This document shows positions 34,452 to 41,283 of a stretch of 41,283 nt of DNA, piece by piece. Origin of the DNA: Actinomycetota bacterium (lineage in GTDB: Bacteria; Actinomycetota; Nitriliruptoria; Nitriliruptorales; JAHWKO01); contig JAHWKO010000006.1 in NCBI GenBank assembly GCA_019347855.1, forward strand, positions 1 through 41,283. The letters run 5' to 3'. Within the stretch, counting starts at the first letter, position 1. Every line of letters starts with the position of its first letter. The notes beneath the pieces are model-generated. The model saw nothing but the letters and a program-made list of their open reading frames with translations, searched no databases and was not told where the DNA came from. The position numbers were made by a program, and so were the translations under genes.

Positions 34452-35644
34452 GGTCCGGCCACGCGTCCCGCTCGACCAGCAGGGATGTACCCAGCCCGAT
34501 GACGAGCGCCCAGAAGAACCTGCCGAGACCCAGCAGCGTGAGATCCGACAGCGCGATAGCGAACGCGAGGACCGGACCGAGCACCAGGTCGCTGGCTGCG
34601 ATCTGACGGATGGCGTGGGTGAGGACCCCCAGCACGGCGAGGCCCACGAGCACCGTGAGCAACTCGGCCGGGACGATCGCTTGGAGCTCGGCGGCCATCC
34701 CCGCCAGCAAGGCGATGACGATGGCCGCGCTGGCTGCGGGCAGCGAGGTGTCGCGACCGGTGCGGGCCGGCATCGGGGCCCGCCGTCAGCGCCGTCGCCG
34801 GTAGGGAGAGCGAGACCCCCATCGGGCCGAGCAGGGAGCCCAGCGACGTGCCGAGCCCGCTCACGGCGTCGACGGTCCGTTCCGGGGGCCGGTAGCCCTC
34901 CGCCCGAAGGAAGACCAGCGACGGGACGTTCGCCTGCAGCGTGATGAGGATGACGATCACGGGCGTCGCGGTGATGACCGCGCGGACCGAGACCTCCGGG
35001 GCCGTGAACGCGACGAGGGGCAAGGCGAAGCCATCGACCGAGCCGTACCCCTCCACGATCGCCGCGAGCACGATCCCCGCGATGAGCGCGGCGAGGATCG
35101 CCGGCGCTCGCGGGTCGAGCAGGAGCCTGCCCAGTACGTACGCCAGCAGCGTGCCGCCGATCAGGACCGGCGCCGTGCCCAGAGCCGTGAACATCTCCAC
35201 GACGTAGGGCGTCACGGCCCCTGCGAGGAGCCCGAACACGATCGGGGCGGGGACCCACCGGGCGAGCCGGTCGGTCAGTCCCATCCAGCCGAGGACGAGG
35301 ACGACAGCGCCTGCGACGGTCGTCGCGCCGACGAGTTCGGGCCACGGGAGATCCGCGCCCAACGAGGCGATGAAGATCAGCACGAAGATGTTGCCCGTCA
35401 CGACGAGCGGCTGGCGGTACCTCGCAACGAGCACGATCGTGAGCACCCCGGAGACGCCGTAGAGGGCGACGATCCAGCCGGTGATCTCCGCCCCGGTCAG
35501 TCCCAGGGAGGAGCCGACAGACAGGGGGATGCTCAGCGCGACCACGAAGATGACGATCAGCGAGACGGCCGCACCGACCGCCGGGAGCCGATGCACCGTT
35601 CCGCCGTCGTCCTGGCTGGGCGGCGCTGACGGCATCGGCCCCAC
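34423..35644 (-). pseudogene. BenE-family benzoate/H+ symporter gene with a frameshift
   Basis: A BenE-type transporter of normal total length (about 406 codons) with many hydrophobic helices. The first frame runs from 35644 with TGNIFVLIFIASLGADLPWP and RWVPAPIVFGLLAGAVTPYV, on to SLSLPATALTAGPDAG. Near 34770–34785 the transmembrane pattern continues only in the next frame (TGRDTSLPAASAAIVIALLA…LGRFFWALVIGLGTSLLVER) to a stop at 34423. The change equals one extra base, in a stretch of GGGCCCC and CCGGCCCGC runs prone to slippage or miscalls. The closing helices are well preserved, so it is either a very recent lesion or a sequencing error. Substrate assignment is by family only. Confidence 0.85.
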
Positions 35645-35710
35645 GGTGCAGGCGTGGCGCTGGGTGTGTCAAGGTTGGGAGGGGTCGGACGACGTGGAGA
35701 GGGATCGCAG

Positions 35711-36583
35711 ATGACGCACGGTGATCGGACCGTGGACGTGCTGGGCGAGACGATGGCCTACACGGAACGCGGTCAGGGCGACCCGATCGTCCTGCTACAC
35801 GGCAACCCAACGTCGTCACACCTCTGGCGGGACGTCATGCCGCACCTCGAGGATCTCGGCCGGTGCATCGCCCCGGACCTGATCGGGATGGGCAACTCCG
35901 ACAAGCTGGATCCCTCCGGCCCGGAGACCTACCGGTTCGTCGAGCACCGGCGGTTCCTGGACTCGTTCCTGAGGTCCGTGGGGGTCACCGAGCACGTGAC
36001 GCTCGTCGTCCACGACTGGGGGTCCGGTCTGGGGCTCGACTGGGCGCGCCGGCACGCGGAGGACGTGGCGGGGATCGTCCACATGGAGGCCATCCTCGAC
36101 ACGCTCGACTCGTGGCGGGCGTGGCCGGAGTCGGGACGCCGGATCTTCGAGGCCATGAACTCCGATGCCGGCGAGGAGATCTGCCTCGACAAGAACGTGT
36201 TCGTGGAGCGGATCCTGCCGTCGTCGATCCTCCGCGACCTCGACGACGAGGAGATGCGGATCTACCGCGAACCGTTCCGTGAGCCTGGCGAGACCCGTCG
36301 TCCGACCCTGACCTGGCCGAGGGAGCTCCCGGTCGCCGGCCGGCCACCCGACGTCGTACGGATCATCGAGGACTACCGGGACTGGTTACTCGAGACCGAC
36401 ATCCCGAAGCTCTGGGTCAAGGCCGACCCGGGGTTCCTCACCGACGTGTTCGCGGGGACGGCCGAGGACTTCCCGCGGCAGCGCACCGTCACGGTCCCGG
36501 GGCTGCACTTCCTCCAGGAGGACTCGCCGGACGAGATCGGCGAGGCCATCGCGACCTGGTACGTCGACGCCGTGGAGCGCTGA
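35711..36583 (+). CDS. Haloalkane dehalogenase-like alpha/beta hydrolase (HLD-II type)
   Basis: A 290-aa alpha/beta hydrolase. The oxyanion/halide motif is HGNPTSSHLWR with Asn32. PDLIGMGNSDKL follows. The nucleophile elbow is HDWGSGLGL with Asp102 and halide-binding Trp103. IVHMEAIL carries the acid Glu126, and LHFLQED the base His266. Asp–Glu–His with Asn/Trp halide ligands is the pattern of LinB/DhaA (subfamily II), which cleave carbon–halogen bonds by an ester intermediate. Related dehalogenase-like enzymes with no known natural substrate are common in Actinobacteria. The gene stands 66 bp from the divergent, broken BenE gene. Confidence 0.9.
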   Translation: MTHGDRTVDVLGETMAYTERGQGDPIVLLHGNPTSSHLWRDVMPHLEDLGRCIAPDLIGMGNSDKLDPSGPETYRFVEHRRFLDSFLRSVGVTEHVTLVVHDWGSGLGLDWARRHAEDVAGIVHMEAILDTLDSWRAWPESGRRIFEAMNSDAGEEICLDKNVFVERILPSSILRDLDDEEMRIYREPFREPGETRRPTLTWPRELPVAGRPPDVVRIIEDYRDWLLETDIPKLWVKADPGFLTDVFAGTAEDFPRQRTVTVPGLHFLQEDSPDEIGEAIATWYVDAVER

Positions 36584-36668
36584 GGAACGGCGGGTGTGCG
36601 TTCTGCCAGGTCCGACCCTGGGCCGCATGCTTGTATCGGCCCTCGAGGGCCATCGCCGAGAGGATCCC

Positions 36669-37367
36669 GTGTCGGACGAACGCGTACCAGAGGATCCGGA
36701 GGCACGCTTCGCGCGGTTGGTCTCCGTGGTCCGCCACGAACTGCTGGGTCCCCTGACCGTCATCCGCGGCTTCGCGGAGACCCTGCCCGTCGAGGCACTG
36801 GACGGGGAGGCCCGCGAGGCGCTGGCGGCGATCCGGCGGAACGCGAACCTCGCCCACCTGCTCCTCAACCGTCTCCGAGACGCTGACGACATCATCCGGG
36901 GCGGCGACGTCGAGCTCGACCGGAGCCCCACCGACGTCGCCGCCCTCGTCCGCGACACGCTGAACGATGTGGCAGACACCCTCCTCGGCGAGCACGAGCT
37001 CGAGTTCCGGTCGCCTCATGGGGACGTCGCCGCCGACGTCGACGGTGACCGGATCCGTCAGGTCCTCTTCAACCTCCTCTCGAACGCCGCCAAGTACAGC
37101 GAACCGTCCACCACGATCGTCGTGGCTGTGCAGGACGCCGGCGACGCGGTCGAGGTCGCGGTGACCGACCAGGGCGAGGGGATCGCCCCCGAGGACGTCG
37201 ACCGCGCCTTCGAGGCCTTCACCCGGCTGTCGGACGAGCATGGTGGGACCGGTCTCGGTCTCGCCATCGCCCGCGCGATCGCCCGCGCCCACGGAGGGGA
37301 CGTGATCGCTGAGCCGGCCCCTGAGGGGCCGGGGAGCCGCTTCATCCTCCGGTTGCCGACGGACTGA
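36669..37367 (+). CDS. Soluble histidine kinase without sensor domain
   Basis: A 232-aa protein that is only a kinase core. HisKA has phospho-acceptor His23 in VRHELLGPLTVIRGFAETLP. The HATPase has N box QVLFNLLSNAAKYS, G1 TDQGEGIAPEDV, F-like AFEAFTRL and G2 GTGLGLAIARAIARAHGG. No membrane segment, PAS or HAMP, and no response regulator gene nearby, so it is an orphan. The GTG at 36669 has GAGAGGA upstream and is preferred to an ATG at 36594. The DinB gene follows ten bases after the stop. Partner and signal unknown. Confidence 0.88.
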   Translation: MSDERVPEDPEARFARLVSVVRHELLGPLTVIRGFAETLPVEALDGEAREALAAIRRNANLAHLLLNRLRDADDIIRGGDVELDRSPTDVAALVRDTLNDVADTLLGEHELEFRSPHGDVAADVDGDRIRQVLFNLLSNAAKYSEPSTTIVVAVQDAGDAVEVAVTDQGEGIAPEDVDRAFEAFTRLSDEHGGTGLGLAIARAIARAHGGDVIAEPAPEGPGSRFILRLPTD

Positions 37368-37377
37368 GGGAGGCAAC

Positions 37378-37974
37378 GTGGACGGCGCTGACGCCAAGGC
37401 GGTCCTGCACCGCTACCTCCGGACGGGCCGCGAGGCACTCCTCTGGAAGCTCGACGGCCTGGCCGAGTACGACGCGCGGCGCCCGATGGTCCCGACCGGG
37501 ACGAACCTACTGGGCCTGGTCAAGCACCTCGCCAGCGTCGAGGCCGGCTACTTCGGGGTGGTCTTCGACCGCCCCTTCGAAGAGGAGATGCCCTGGGTCG
37601 GCGGGGAGGCCGATCCGAACGACGACATGTGGGCCACGGCGGACGAGGCCCGCGAGCAGATCGTCGAGCTGTACCGGCGCGTCTGGGCTCACGCCGACGC
37701 CACGATCGGAGCCCTCGAGCTCGACTCGCCAGGCTCGGTGCCGTGGTGGCCACCGGACCGCAACGCGGTCACGCTCCACCAGATCCTCGTGCACGTCGTC
37801 GCCGAGACGCACCGGCACGCGGGACACGCGGACATCCTCCGAGAACTGATCGACGGAACAGCAGGCCTGCGGCAGGACAACGACAACCTGCCACCCATGG
37901 ACGACCGGTCCTGGGCGGCGTACCGGGACCGGCTCGAGCAGGTCGCGCGAGACGTCGCAGACTCGGCGCAATAA
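37378..37974 (+). CDS. DinB-superfamily protein (DUF664-like)
   Basis: A 198-aa four-helix-bundle protein. TNLLGLVKHLASVEAGYFGV with His50 and HVVAETHRHAGHADILREL with His145/His147/His150 match the metal-binding triad of the DinB/mycothiol-dependent fold. PWWPPDRNAVTLHQILVHV is typical of actinobacterial DUF664 members. Relatives include mycothiol- or bacillithiol-S-transferases, and that activity is possible here but not shown. It has a GTG start and lies ten bases after the orphan kinase, so probably the same transcript. Confidence 0.85.
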   Translation: MDGADAKAVLHRYLRTGREALLWKLDGLAEYDARRPMVPTGTNLLGLVKHLASVEAGYFGVVFDRPFEEEMPWVGGEADPNDDMWATADEAREQIVELYRRVWAHADATIGALELDSPGSVPWWPPDRNAVTLHQILVHVVAETHRHAGHADILRELIDGTAGLRQDNDNLPPMDDRSWAAYRDRLEQVARDVADSAQ

Positions 37975-38055
37975 CTCAGAGCCGTCCGTCGTCCTCAGTG
38001 GTGACGGCCGCGCGATCCCGCCGGCCGGCTGCCGCACACGACGGTCGGAGGACCC

Positions 38056-38358
38056 ATGGCGTTCACGCAGATCATCGACGTCTCAGGCGCTGACGAGAAG
38101 GCGCTGCACGACCTGGTCGCCCGGTGGGATGCCGACGGATCCGGATCCGCGCCCGGGTACCTGGGTGCGCGGGTCCTCGCGGACGACTCATCCGGCCACC
38201 ACCTGATCGAGGTCGACTTCTCCAGCGAGGAGGACGCACGCCGGAACAACGACCGGCCCGAGACCCAGGCCTGGGCGGAGCAGCTGCGATCGCTCACCGA
38301 CGCCGACGCGACCTACCGGGACCTCCGGCAGGTGTGCACCACCTACGGCTCGGGTTGA
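38056..38358 (+). CDS. Small ABM-like (dimeric alpha/beta-barrel) protein
   Basis: A 100-aa protein with a good GGAGGA before its ATG. The pattern MAFTQIIDVSGADEKALHDL, GYLGARVLADDSSGHHLIEV and FSSEEDARRNNDRPETQAWA suggests a beta-alpha-beta ferredoxin-like dimer of the ABM/Dabb type, often heme or substrate binding. No catalytic residues can be named. It lies alone between the DinB gene and the ECF cassette. Confidence 0.65.
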   Translation: MAFTQIIDVSGADEKALHDLVARWDADGSGSAPGYLGARVLADDSSGHHLIEVDFSSEEDARRNNDRPETQAWAEQLRSLTDADATYRDLRQVCTTYGSG

Positions 38359-38438
38359 GGTCCACACCGATCCGTGTCCTGCCTTCCGGATGTCGGTCGC
38401 CGCATGCATGATGGCCGCAGCAGTCATGTGAGGTGCAG

Positions 38439-39062
38439 ATGACCTCGACCCAGACCGCGGTCGTGGACGCGGCGGGGTCCCGTCCCCGGTTCGGCCACGC
38501 GGTCCGGCCCCACATGGGATGGCTGTTCTCGCTGGCGAGACGGCTCGTCGGCGATCCCCACGTCGCCGAGGATCTGGTCCAGCGGTGCCTGGTGAAGGCC
38601 TTCCGCGGGTACGAGGATCTGGACGACATCGAAGCGATGCCAGCCTGGTTGAAGGCGATCCTCGTCAACTGCTCCCGGGACCACTGGCGGGTCGAGGGTC
38701 GGGGGCCGGTCGAGCGCCCACTCGAAGAGCTGGAGGGGCTGCCCGGGTACTCGCTGTACCGGACGCTCGCCATCGAGGATCCGCTGCCCTACTCCGACAG
38801 CCTCCACCTCGACTTCCTGTCCTCGTTCGCCGTCGAGGACGTGTGGGCGGTGCTCGAGCGTCTCCCATCGACGTACCGGGTCCCCCTGGTACTGGTCCAC
38901 ATGGAGGGGTACACGACGGCCGAGGTCGCCGATCTGCTGGACGCCCCGCGGAACACGGTCCTGTCGTGGCTCCACCGCGGTCGCAAGCGTTTCGAGGAAC
39001 AGCTCTGGGAGTACGCGCAGGAGCAGGGCCTGCTCCGTCGCACGGAAGGGGCACCGCGATGA
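38439..39062 (+). CDS. ECF RNA polymerase sigma factor, first gene of the selenoprotein cassette
   Basis: A 207-aa group-4 sigma factor. Region 2 is FSLARRLVGDPHVAEDLVQR with CLVKAFRGYEDLDDIEAMPA, then WLKAILVNCSRDHWR. Region 4 is LERLPSTYRVPLVLVHMEGY then TTAEVADLLDAPRNTVLSWL, ending HRGRKRFEEQLWEYA. ATG 38439 follows GTGAGG. An upstream in-frame GTG would add two residues. The stop overlaps the anti-sigma start (ATGA). The overall form fits redox-type ECF factors such as SigR that pair with ZAS anti-sigma proteins. No clear ECF −35/−10 could be read in the 80-bp upstream spacer. Confidence 0.92.
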   Translation: MTSTQTAVVDAAGSRPRFGHAVRPHMGWLFSLARRLVGDPHVAEDLVQRCLVKAFRGYEDLDDIEAMPAWLKAILVNCSRDHWRVEGRGPVERPLEELEGLPGYSLYRTLAIEDPLPYSDSLHLDFLSSFAVEDVWAVLERLPSTYRVPLVLVHMEGYTTAEVADLLDAPRNTVLSWLHRGRKRFEEQLWEYAQEQGLLRRTEGAPR

Positions 39063-39322
39063 TCAGTTGCGAGGAAGCGGTCGATCGCCTGTGGCACTTC
39101 CTCGAGCGAGAGCTCGAGGACGATCGGCGTGCCGATATCGAGCAGCACCTCGCCTTCTGCCGCCGGTGCTGCGGGGAGCTTGAGTTCGCTCAGGAGCTCA
39201 GAGCGTTCCTCGCGGAGGCCGCACGGCCCCGCCTCCCTCAGGACGTCGAAGGCCGGCTCGTGGGGTTCATCGACGAGCTCGAGGGCGACGCCGCAGCGAC
39301 GGGCGAGGGGGGACCCCGGTGA
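39059..39322 (+). CDS. Zinc anti-sigma factor (ZAS, zf-HC2)
   Basis: An 87-aa soluble protein. Cys4 in MISCEEAVDRLWHFLERELE and the H30-x3-C34-x2-C37 in HLAFCRRCCGELEF form the ZAS zinc site, with an extra Cys38 beside it. In RsrA-type proteins zinc release or disulphide formation frees the partner sigma factor under thiol stress. There is no transmembrane helix, so the sensed signal is cytoplasmic. It overlaps the sigma gene by 4 nt and the next gene by 4 nt (GTGA). Whether it senses oxidants, zinc or arsenicals cannot be told from sequence. Confidence 0.9.
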   Translation: MISCEEAVDRLWHFLERELEDDRRADIEQHLAFCRRCCGELEFAQELRAFLAEAARPRLPQDVEGRLVGFIDELEGDAAATGEGGPR

Positions 39323-39720
39323 GCCGCGACCTCATGTTCGCCGATGAACCCCACGCATTGGTGCGCGACGTCTACGCGAACCTGGCGACGCCGGAGGGGC
39401 CCGCGACCGTCCTGTACCGCGACGGAGCCCTCTGCCTGCGGAGATCCTCACGCACCCCTCGGCGTGGGCGGGTTGAGTGTCCGGGCGCCCTCGCGGAGCG
39501 TGTCTTCGCCCACAGGATCCGCAAGATCGGGTCCACCGATCCGGTGGTCCACGGCCGCCGCCGGTTCTCGATCGACGCCGCCGCCCGCTACCCCCTCTTC
39601 TCGGACGAGCTGATCGCGCTGATGCGCGAACTCCTCCGGCCTGAGCAGCACGATCGGGTCGCGACCGCGATCACCCTCACCGCCTGGAAGCCGGCCTCCC
39701 ACGAACAGGGGACGACGTGA
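39319..39720 (+). CDS. 133-aa protein of unknown function in the ECF/methyltransferase cassette
   Basis: The GTG overlaps the anti-sigma stop, and the TGA overlaps the methyltransferase GTG, so it is translated as part of the cassette. The N terminus (ALVRDVYANLATPEGPATVL) loosely resembles the start of the following methyltransferase (LRDEVRAKYRDVALRPEGPH). The middle is basic (RRSSRTPRRGRVECPG). The second half (RRFSIDAAARYPLFSDELIA, LMRELLRPEQHDRVATAITL) is compact and helical. Cysteines occur at LCLRR and VECPG. No signal peptide or membrane segment. I do not recognise the family. A partner of the methyltransferase is a guess from the coupling. Confidence 0.7.
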   Translation: MSRDLMFADEPHALVRDVYANLATPEGPATVLYRDGALCLRRSSRTPRRGRVECPGALAERVFAHRIRKIGSTDPVVHGRRRFSIDAAARYPLFSDELIALMRELLRPEQHDRVATAITLTAWKPASHEQGTT

Positions 39721-40499
39721 CCGACCGTGCCCTGCCCGTCGATCCGGATGCCCTCCGCGACGAGGTCCGTGCCAAGTACCGCGACGTCGCGCTCCGCCCG
39801 GAAGGACCGCACCACTTCCACACCGGCCGGAAGCTCGCTGCTCACCTCGGCTACCCGGCCGACTGGGCCGATGCCCTGCCGGACCGGGCGGTCGAGTCCT
39901 TCGCCGGGATCGCGAACCCCTTCGCGCTCCGTCCTCTGCAGCCCGGGGAGCACGTGGTGGACGTGGGGTCGGGCGCCGGGTTCGACACCTTCGTCGCGGC
40001 TCGCCAGGTCGGCACCGACGGTCGCGTCATCGGTGTGGACATGACCGACGAGATGCTGGACAAGTCCCGTCGCACCGCGGACGAGCTCGGACTGGACAAC
40101 ATCGAGTTCCGCGAGGGTCTCGCGGAGGACCTCCCGGTCGACGATGGGTGGGCGGACGTGGTGATCTCGAACGGGGTGATCAACCTCTGCCCCGACAAGC
40201 GCGCGGTCTTCGACGAGATCACTCGCGTCCTCATGCCCGGGGGGACGTTGCAGTTCGCGGACATCGCCAACGGCAACGCGGTGCCCCCGGACGCGATGCG
40301 GGTGATCGACCTCTGGACCGGTTGAATAGCCGGCGGCCTGCCGTGTGCAGGCTGGAAGCTCCTCCTCGAGGATGCCGGGTTCGTCGACGTCCGGATCGGC
40401 GACGCGGTCGACACCTTCGCGGGCGCCCCGGGGGAGGACAAGGCCAGGTCCTACGACGTGCACGGGTACCCGTTCCTCGCCAGGCGTCCGACCCACTAG
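39717..40499 (+). CDS. ArsM-like SAM methyltransferase with probable selenocysteine at residue 203 (UGA 40323–40325)
   Basis: The class I methyltransferase frame starts at GTG 39717. Motif I is VVDVGSGAGFDTF (81–92), followed by VIGVDMTDEMLDKSR and VISNGVINLCPDK (149–161). The frame reaches DLWTG, then TGA. Past the TGA, the same frame runs IAGGLPCAGWKLLLEDAGFV, later SYDVHGYPFLARRPTH, to TAG at 40497–40499. In human AS3MT and algal ArsM two arsenic-binding cysteines are 50 residues apart (C156/C206; C174/C224). Here Gly153 and the TGA codon 203 have exactly that spacing, and ArsM proteins read GC-I-A/S-G at the second site. So the TGA replaces the catalytic Cys. A SECIS-like hairpin follows. 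If read as stop, the protein ends at residue 202 without its C-terminal domain. Substrate (arsenite or another thiol-reactive compound) is inferred. Confidence 0.8.
40334..40354 (+). promoter_or_regulatory. Candidate bacterial SECIS element
   Basis: CGGCCTGC (40334–40341) pairs with GCAGGCTG (40347–40354), with seven Watson–Crick pairs and one G·U. The loop is CGTGT. The loop begins 16 nt after the TGA and has G at its second position. From memory, the published bacterial SECIS model asks for a short upper stem, 16–37 nt from UGA to the apical loop and a G in the first two loop bases, and all are met. The element also codes for LPCAGW. Confidence 0.65.
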
Positions 40500-40521
40500 C
40501 GCCCGAGGAACGGCCGCGACC

Positions 40522-40956
40522 TCAGCGACCGTCCGGCAGGACCAGCCCGCCGTCCGCTCTCAGCTCGAAGCCTGGGTTGTGGGCGACCTCCCAGAGGTGA
40601 CCATCGGGGTCTCGGAAGTAGCCGGAGTACCCGCCCCAGTCGGCACGTCGCGCGGGCATGGTGATCGTCGCGCCTGCCTCGCCGGCACGGGCGAGCATGT
40701 CGTCGACCGCCTCTTCACCATCCACGTTCATCGCCAGAGCGATGGCCACCGTTGCGCCCAGCGACGCGGACGGGACGCCGGCATCCTCCGCGAGGTCGTC
40801 CCGCCCGAAGAGGCCCAGGGCCGCCGTGCTGCCGTGGAAGAACGTGACGGTCCCGGGGACCGAGGCCGACGATCGCGCCCACCCGAGCGCCTCGTAGAAG
40901 GCCGTAGAACGGTCGAGGTCGGACACCCCCAGGGTGATCAGGCTCACGTGGCCCAT
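40522..40956 (-). CDS. VOC-superfamily (glyoxalase/bleomycin-resistance-like) protein
   Basis: A 144-aa protein of two beta-alpha-beta-beta-beta modules: MGHVSLITLGVSDLDRSTAF YEALGW in the first, and ARRADWGGYSGYFRDPDGHLWEVAHNP in the second. The latter has the His/Glu metal-binding positions of VOC enzymes. The start is the ATG at 40954–40956 with AAGGAGGAAG upstream. A longer open frame upstream is not supported. It converges with the methyltransferase gene across 22 bp. Function is unknown: members include dioxygenases, lyases and resistance proteins. Confidence 0.88.
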   Translation of the reverse strand: MGHVSLITLGVSDLDRSTAFYEALGWARSSASVPGTVTFFHGSTAALGLFGRDDLAEDAGVPSASLGATVAIALAMNVDGEEAVDDMLARAGEAGATITMPARRADWGGYSGYFRDPDGHLWEVAHNPGFELRADGGLVLPDGR

Positions 40957-41056
40957 CCGCTTCCTCCTTGCTGGCGGTCGTGATGGAGGGACACTACGGC
41001 CCGTACCCCAGAGGTACGTTCGTCGTTGGGGAGGATGCAACGGAGACGGGGGTGGG

Positions 41057-41283
41057 ATGATCGGCCGGATGCAGGTGCCGCTACTGCTGGCGGCGGTGCT
41101 GGTGCTGACCGTGAACGGGGTGGTCGTACTCGACCGTTCCGGACCGACGAGCGCGCTGACCGTTGGGGACGGCGGGCTCACAGCGCCATCTCCTGCCCCG
41201 AACGGCATGCACACCGAGGACAACGCCGTTATCGATGTGCTGTCGCGGAACGACCCGGGGAGGGCCGAGGGCGATCCTCCCCC
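41057..41283 (+). CDS. Secreted or membrane-anchored protein, 3' end missing
   Basis: An open frame of 75 complete codons runs off the window. It begins MIGRMQVPLLLAAVLVLTVN, a basic start and hydrophobic core of a signal peptide or membrane anchor, followed by a Gly/Pro/Ser-rich, then acidic exported stretch (NGMHTEDNAVIDVLSRNDPG). GGAGACGGGGG precedes the ATG, and an ATG four codons later is also possible. No domain is recognisable in the part present. It is divergent from the VOC gene across 100 bp. Confidence 0.6.
   Translation, partial: MIGRMQVPLLLAAVLVLTVNGVVVLDRSGPTSALTVGDGGLTAPSPAPNGMHTEDNAVIDVLSRNDPGRAEGDPP

Noticed and set aside
33126..35819. Long minus-strand frame opposite the kinase and across the transporter
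   Set aside because: Composition is Arg/Pro-rich without domains. It is a by-product of the kinase and of the frameshifted transporter.

Overview
This 41.3 kb window is from a very GC-rich actinobacterial chromosome. GTG and TTG starts, 1–4 nt start/stop overlaps and C/G third positions are everywhere. The orders tatD–G5/DPBB protein–rsmA–ispE and eno–ftsB–S1 protein are actinobacterial. The acidic proteins and gene mix would fit a deep-branching class such as Nitriliruptoria, but that placement is inference. No spacer without a gene exceeds about 200 bp.

1–25.7 kb is mostly core housekeeping, largely on the minus strand: an S1-domain protein (partial), ftsB, eno, a zinc-ribbon protein, mazG, a PpiC-type foldase lipoprotein, a divergent zinc-uptake locus (znuA-znuB on minus, znuC-zur on plus, around a Zur-like operator), mfd, pth, rplY/ctc, prs, glmU, tRNA-Gln(UUG), ispE, rsmA, a G5/DPBB cell-wall protein, tatD, a SigE-family sigma factor with its membrane partner, metG, an AbrB-type regulator and rsmI.

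25.7–34.5 kb changes to envelope and accessory functions: protein O-mannosyltransferase, a small beta-carbonic anhydrase, an aldo/keto reductase, a divergent HTH regulator/thioesterase pair, and an envelope-stress block (small secreted protein, HtrA-like protease, MprA/MprB-like two-component system). The protease gene is broken by an 85-bp insertion flanked by a 4-bp direct repeat. The insertion encodes a recognisable acyl-CoA synthetase motif, and removing it restores one 392-codon reading frame.

34.4–41.3 kb is accessory: a frameshifted BenE-type transporter, a haloalkane dehalogenase-like hydrolase, an orphan soluble histidine kinase, a DinB-family protein, and a tightly coupled four-gene cassette (ECF sigma factor, zinc anti-sigma factor, unknown 133-aa protein, ArsM-like methyltransferase). 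The window closes with a VOC protein and a truncated secreted-protein gene.

The most interesting signal is in the methyltransferase. An in-frame TGA at 40323–40325 stands where ArsM/AS3MT enzymes have a catalytic arsenic-binding cysteine. The frame continues for 57 well-conserved codons to TAG, and a hairpin that fits the bacterial SECIS model follows the TGA. I read this as a candidate selenoprotein methyltransferase under a zinc/redox-type sigma/anti-sigma pair. No selenocysteine machinery lies in the window, so this must be tested elsewhere in the genome.
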